From assembly GCF_014649695.1 (NCBI RefSeq), contig NZ_BMTN01000002.1, positions 186,001-250,000 on the forward strand: DNA of 64,000 bases, written 5' to 3'. How positions within the stretch are numbered: the first letter of the stretch is position 1; each line of letters opens with the position of its first letter. Below, in pieces: positions 61,387 through 64,000 of the stretch. The notes beneath the pieces were generated by a model. The model did no database searches. It worked only from the letters and a program-made list of their open reading frames with translations, and had not been told where the DNA came from. Source of the stretch: Streptomyces kurssanovii (GTDB lineage: Bacteria; Actinomycetota; Actinomycetes; Streptomycetales; Streptomycetaceae). The position numbers were made by a program, and so were the translations under genes.

Positions 61387-62754
61387 ATGCGTCGAAGAAC
61401 CTTTGTCCGGGCGGCCGTTGCCGTCTGCTCGCTCTCGCTCGTCGCCACCCTCGCCCCCGCCGCCGTCGCCACCTCGGCCCCGGACGGGGACCGGGGCAGC
61501 GGCCACACCAACCACAAGCGGTCGTACAAACGTGTCGGCTACTTCACCCAATGGGGCGTCTACGGCCGGGGCTTCCAGGTCAAGGACGTGGACACCAGCG
61601 GCCAGGCCGCCCGACTCACCCACATCAACTACGCCTTCGGCAACGTGAACGCCGACGGCAGGTGCTTCACCGGGAACGTCCCCGGCGAGGCCGACGCGTG
61701 GGCGGACTACGTCCGGCCGCTGGAGGCCCAGGACTCGGTCGACGGCGTCGCCGACACCGCGGAGCAACCACTCGCCGGCAACTTCAACCAGCTGCGCGAG
61801 CTCAAGGCCAAGCACCCCGGCCTCAAGGTCATGATCTCGCTGGGCGGCTGGAGCTGGTCCACCCACTTCTCCGACGCGGCCCGGACGCCCGAGTCCCGCA
61901 AGGCGCTCGTCTCCTCGTGCATCGACCTCTACATCAAGGGCAATCTGCCGGCCGACGGGGCGCGCGGCGGCGAGGGCGCGGCGGCCGGTCTGTTCGACGG
62001 CATCGACATCGACTGGGAGTGGCCGGGCTCCGAGGGCGACGCCGACACCGTGTACCGGCCGGAGGACAAGCGGAACTTCACGGCGCTGGTGCACGAGTTC
62101 CGCACCCAGCTGGATGCGTACGCCACGTCCCGGCACAAGGCCGAGGGCGGCAAGCGCAAGCACTACGAGCTGTCCGCCTTCGTGCCGACCGCGCCGGCCA
62201 AGATCGACGCCGGATTCGAGGTCCGCAAGATCATGCGGGACTTCGACTTCGTCAACCTCCAGGGCTACGACTTCCACGTCTCCGGCGAGAAGACCACCGC
62301 CCAGCAGTCGGCGCTGTACGCCCGCGGGGACTTCAGTGTCGACCAGACCGTCCGCGACTGGCTGCGGCGCGGTGCGCCGGCACGCAAGCTGGTGGTCGGC
62401 ATGCCCTTCTACGGGCAGGGGTGGACCGGGGTGACCGGCGGGGGCGACGGCATGGGCCGCCCGGCGGCGGCGCCCGCCCCGGCGACCTGGGCGGCCGGCT
62501 ACGAGGACTACAAGGCCCTCAAGAAGCTCGCGGACTCCGGTACCTACAAGGTCCACCGCGACCGGCGCAACGGGCACGCGTGGCTCTTCGACGGCACGAC
62601 CCTGTGGACGTACGACGATCCCGCCGTGCTGCGCGCCAAGACCTCGTACATCCGCGACCGTGGCCTCGGCGGCGCGATGTTCTGGTCGCTCGACGGTGAC
62701 ACCGCCGACGGCGAGCTGACGGCCGCGGTCGACGGCGGGCTGAGCCGCCGCTGA
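61387..62754 (+). CDS. Secreted GH18 chitinase
   Basis: Exported family-18 chitinase of 455 residues hydrolysing chitin by substrate-assisted catalysis. Signal peptide (VRAAVAVCSLSLVATLAPAA, cleaved near 30). Catalytic motif FDGIDIDWEWPG has all of D-x-x-D-x-D-x-E. Also seen: VMISLGGWSWS on strand 3 and VVGMPFYGQGW; no chitin-binding or fibronectin domain is attached. Start taken as ATG 61387, spaced 9 bases from AGGA; ATG 61378 abuts that site. Confidence 0.94.
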   Translation: MRRRTFVRAAVAVCSLSLVATLAPAAVATSAPDGDRGSGHTNHKRSYKRVGYFTQWGVYGRGFQVKDVDTSGQAARLTHINYAFGNVNADGRCFTGNVPGEADAWADYVRPLEAQDSVDGVADTAEQPLAGNFNQLRELKAKHPGLKVMISLGGWSWSTHFSDAARTPESRKALVSSCIDLYIKGNLPADGARGGEGAAAGLFDGIDIDWEWPGSEGDADTVYRPEDKRNFTALVHEFRTQLDAYATSRHKAEGGKRKHYELSAFVPTAPAKIDAGFEVRKIMRDFDFVNLQGYDFHVSGEKTTAQQSALYARGDFSVDQTVRDWLRRGAPARKLVVGMPFYGQGWTGVTGGGDGMGRPAAAPAPATWAAGYEDYKALKKLADSGTYKVHRDRRNGHAWLFDGTTLWTYDDPAVLRAKTSYIRDRGLGGAMFWSLDGDTADGELTAAVDGGLSRR

Positions 62755-62783
62755 TCCGAAGTCCGGTCCGCCGCGGATCCGGC

Positions 62784-62817
62784 GCGGCCCCGTACGGATC
62801 CGTCCGTACGGGGCCGC
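62784..62817. terminator. Bidirectional terminator between chitinase and DUF4190-like genes
   Basis: Perfect 15-bp inverted repeat (62784-62798 with 62803-62817), TCCG loop, 30 bases past the chitinase stop and 42 past the convergent gene's stop. Confidence 0.82.
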
Positions 62818-62858
62818 AGACGACCCGGGACAGGCGCCCGGGGGCGGGTCGGGGGCGC

Positions 62859-63956
62859 TCACGCGCCGGTCGCGTATTCCTCGTCCGGCGGCGGGGTGGT
62901 GCTCAGTCCCAGGGCGTCCCGGGCAGCGATCCGCGCCTCGGTGGTCAGCGCCCACTCCGCGGCCGTCACATGCGCCCAGAAGGCGTCCTCGTCCGCCGCC
63001 TTCGCGGCCGCGGCCCATTCCTTGCCGGAGGCCTCGAACTGCCTGGCTCTCGCCGACAGCGAAGGTGACGCCCCCTCGGGCCAGGAGCGGCCGCGCAGCG
63101 CCGTCGCCTGCTCGGCCAGGACGGTGGACATCTCCTGCGCCCAACTCCGGTACGGCGTCGGGTCGTCGGAGAACTCCTCGTCCGGCTCCTCGTAGGCCGC
63201 GCTCTCCACGGCGTGCTCGGCGTTGATGTAGGAGAGCTGGTCGGGGTCGTGGGTCTCGGGGCCCACGCGGAGCGACCGGGTCAGCCCGTCGCCCGTGAGC
63301 GCGCAGGTGACCTCGCGGTCGCCGCGCGCCCAGCTCTCCCTGGTCGGGATGTAGTAGTACATCTCCACGTCGTCCGGGAACGCCCAGGAGTCCGGGACGT
63401 ACGCGTCGTTGAGATCGAGGCAGCGATCCTCCGCGAACGCCTCCCCCGCCGGGCTGCCGGGTGCGGGGTCGGACCGCTGGAACAGGTAGGTCCCGGTCAC
63501 CTCGGCGTCGTGCCGCTCGCCACAGGGGACGACGTCGACGTTCACGACCTCCCGCTCCAGGTCGCCTCCCGGCACGTTGAAGCACTCGCCCTTGCGCAGG
63601 TTCTGGGTGCTCTTGGAGCGGGAGGCTCCCTCGACGCCGTCGCGGAACCCGTTCCAGGCGTCGCCTGCCGCGCCCGTCGCCACCATGAGCAGGACGAGCA
63701 GCGTGCTGACCGACGACAGGACGATGCCGGCGATCGCCATCCCCTTGCCGCGGCCGCCCTTGCGGCTGATCTGCCCGAGGGCGACGGCGCCGAGGACGAG
63801 TCCGAGCGGCGGCAGACAGCAGACGACGCCGACGACCAGCGAGGTGATGGCGAGGCCGTTCACCGGCTCCGGTCGCGGGGGCGGCGGGTAGGGCAACGGG
63901 TGCTGGTACGACGTGTGGTGCGGGTAGGGCGGCCCGCCCTGTGCGGATGGGTCCAC
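62859..63956 (-). CDS. DUF4190-type membrane protein with septum-formation-like domain
   Basis: Protein of 365 residues. A Pro/Tyr/His-rich cytosolic start is followed by two membrane helices, DUF4190-like (GLAITSLVVGVVCCLPPLGL; MAIAGIVLSSVSTLLVLLMV). The outer domain has a Cys pattern (KGECFNVPG, VVPCGERHDAEV, EDRCLDLNDAYV, VTCALTG) typical of septum-formation/lipoprotein DUFs. The C-terminal 90 residues are Ala-rich helical. GTG 63956 has GAGGAG upstream. Function unknown. Confidence 0.85.
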   Translation of the reverse strand: MDPSAQGGPPYPHHTSYQHPLPYPPPPRPEPVNGLAITSLVVGVVCCLPPLGLVLGAVALGQISRKGGRGKGMAIAGIVLSSVSTLLVLLMVATGAAGDAWNGFRDGVEGASRSKSTQNLRKGECFNVPGGDLEREVVNVDVVPCGERHDAEVTGTYLFQRSDPAPGSPAGEAFAEDRCLDLNDAYVPDSWAFPDDVEMYYYIPTRESWARGDREVTCALTGDGLTRSLRVGPETHDPDQLSYINAEHAVESAAYEEPDEEFSDDPTPYRSWAQEMSTVLAEQATALRGRSWPEGASPSLSARARQFEASGKEWAAAAKAADEDAFWAHVTAAEWALTTEARIAARDALGLSTTPPPDEEYATGA

Positions 63957-64000
63957 GGTGCGGGTGCTCCTCGTCGGTCCGGTGCTCGCGCACACCGATG

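Noticed and set aside
61261-63993. Long minus-strand frame across the chitinase
   Set aside because: Chitinase motifs and signal peptide are on the plus strand; the minus reading has none.
1-64000. tRNA, rRNA, riboswitch, insertion sequence, prophage or biosynthetic gene cluster
   Set aside because: No cloverleaf, conserved rRNA block, transposase, integrase, phage structural or PKS/NRPS-type gene was found by reading; a covariance-model scan would be decisive for small RNAs.

Overview
The window is a very GC-rich actinobacterial chromosome segment, almost certainly Streptomyces. Evidence: GC-saturated third codon positions, frequent GTG/TTG starts, GTGA/ATGA gene overlaps, a mycothiol gene (mshB), a sigE-type ECF operon with htrA and tatB, oligopeptide (BldK-like) ABC transporters next to typA, and an intergenic palindrome of the kind that recurs in Streptomyces. 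I support 58 protein genes, one of them cut by the left edge. I found no rRNA, tRNA, CRISPR array, insertion sequence or prophage.

Layout. 1-25.7 kb is a slowly evolving core block. It holds a lipoprotein, an MgtE-N/CBS protein overlapping a DUF1003 membrane protein, the Fe-S carrier ATPase mrp, tatB, an HtrA protease, a zinc anti-sigma factor, an ECF sigma factor and a divergent O-methyltransferase. Then come DUF3117, a crotonase, tagI, a DivIVA-like protein, a folP2-like dihydropteroate synthase, a LOG-family protein, dapE, a lysozyme-fold exported protein, an Ala/Lys-repeat secreted protein, dapC, a 7Fe ferredoxin, an acetyltransferase, a SirB1-type protein, a PG_binding_4 membrane protein and mshB. 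From memory, much of this order matches Mycobacterium tuberculosis Rv1165-Rv1232c (typA, lpqW, mshB, fdxC, dapC, dapE, folP2, tagA, DUF3117, O-methyltransferase, sigE, rseA, htrA, tatB, mrp).

25.8-47.7 kb carries an S9 peptidase, a membrane protein, and two tandem five-gene oligopeptide ABC operons with identical gene order. Two GNAT genes lie between them. typA and an orphan 782-residue family-5 binding lipoprotein follow, the latter in the position of mycobacterial lpqW. 48-52 kb holds a three-gene succinate dehydrogenase operon of the actinobacterial Sdh1 type, preceded by a small coiled-coil gene. 51.9-56 kb has a GH18-like protein, a TPM-domain coiled-coil membrane protein and a PspA homologue. 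56-60 kb carries a PAS-PAS-GAF-SpoIIE-HATPase phosphatase, a stand-alone anti-sigma-type ATPase, a Nudix hydrolase and a 59-residue SPOR-like protein. 60.4-64 kb has a GntR/HutC regulator divergent from a secreted GH18 chitinase, then a DUF4190-like membrane protein.

How the genes work together. The main themes are envelope stress and protein export (ECF sigma, anti-sigma, HtrA, TatB, PspA, TPM), lysine/DAP and cofactor metabolism (dapC, dapE, folP2, mshB, mrp, ferredoxin), peptide uptake, respiration (Sdh), and chitin use. Regulatory signals read directly include a mycobacterial-sigE-like promoter upstream of the ECF gene itself, a DasR-like site inside the chitinase promoter, several candidate leaderless promoters, and hairpins between the binding-protein gene and the permease genes in both peptide operons.
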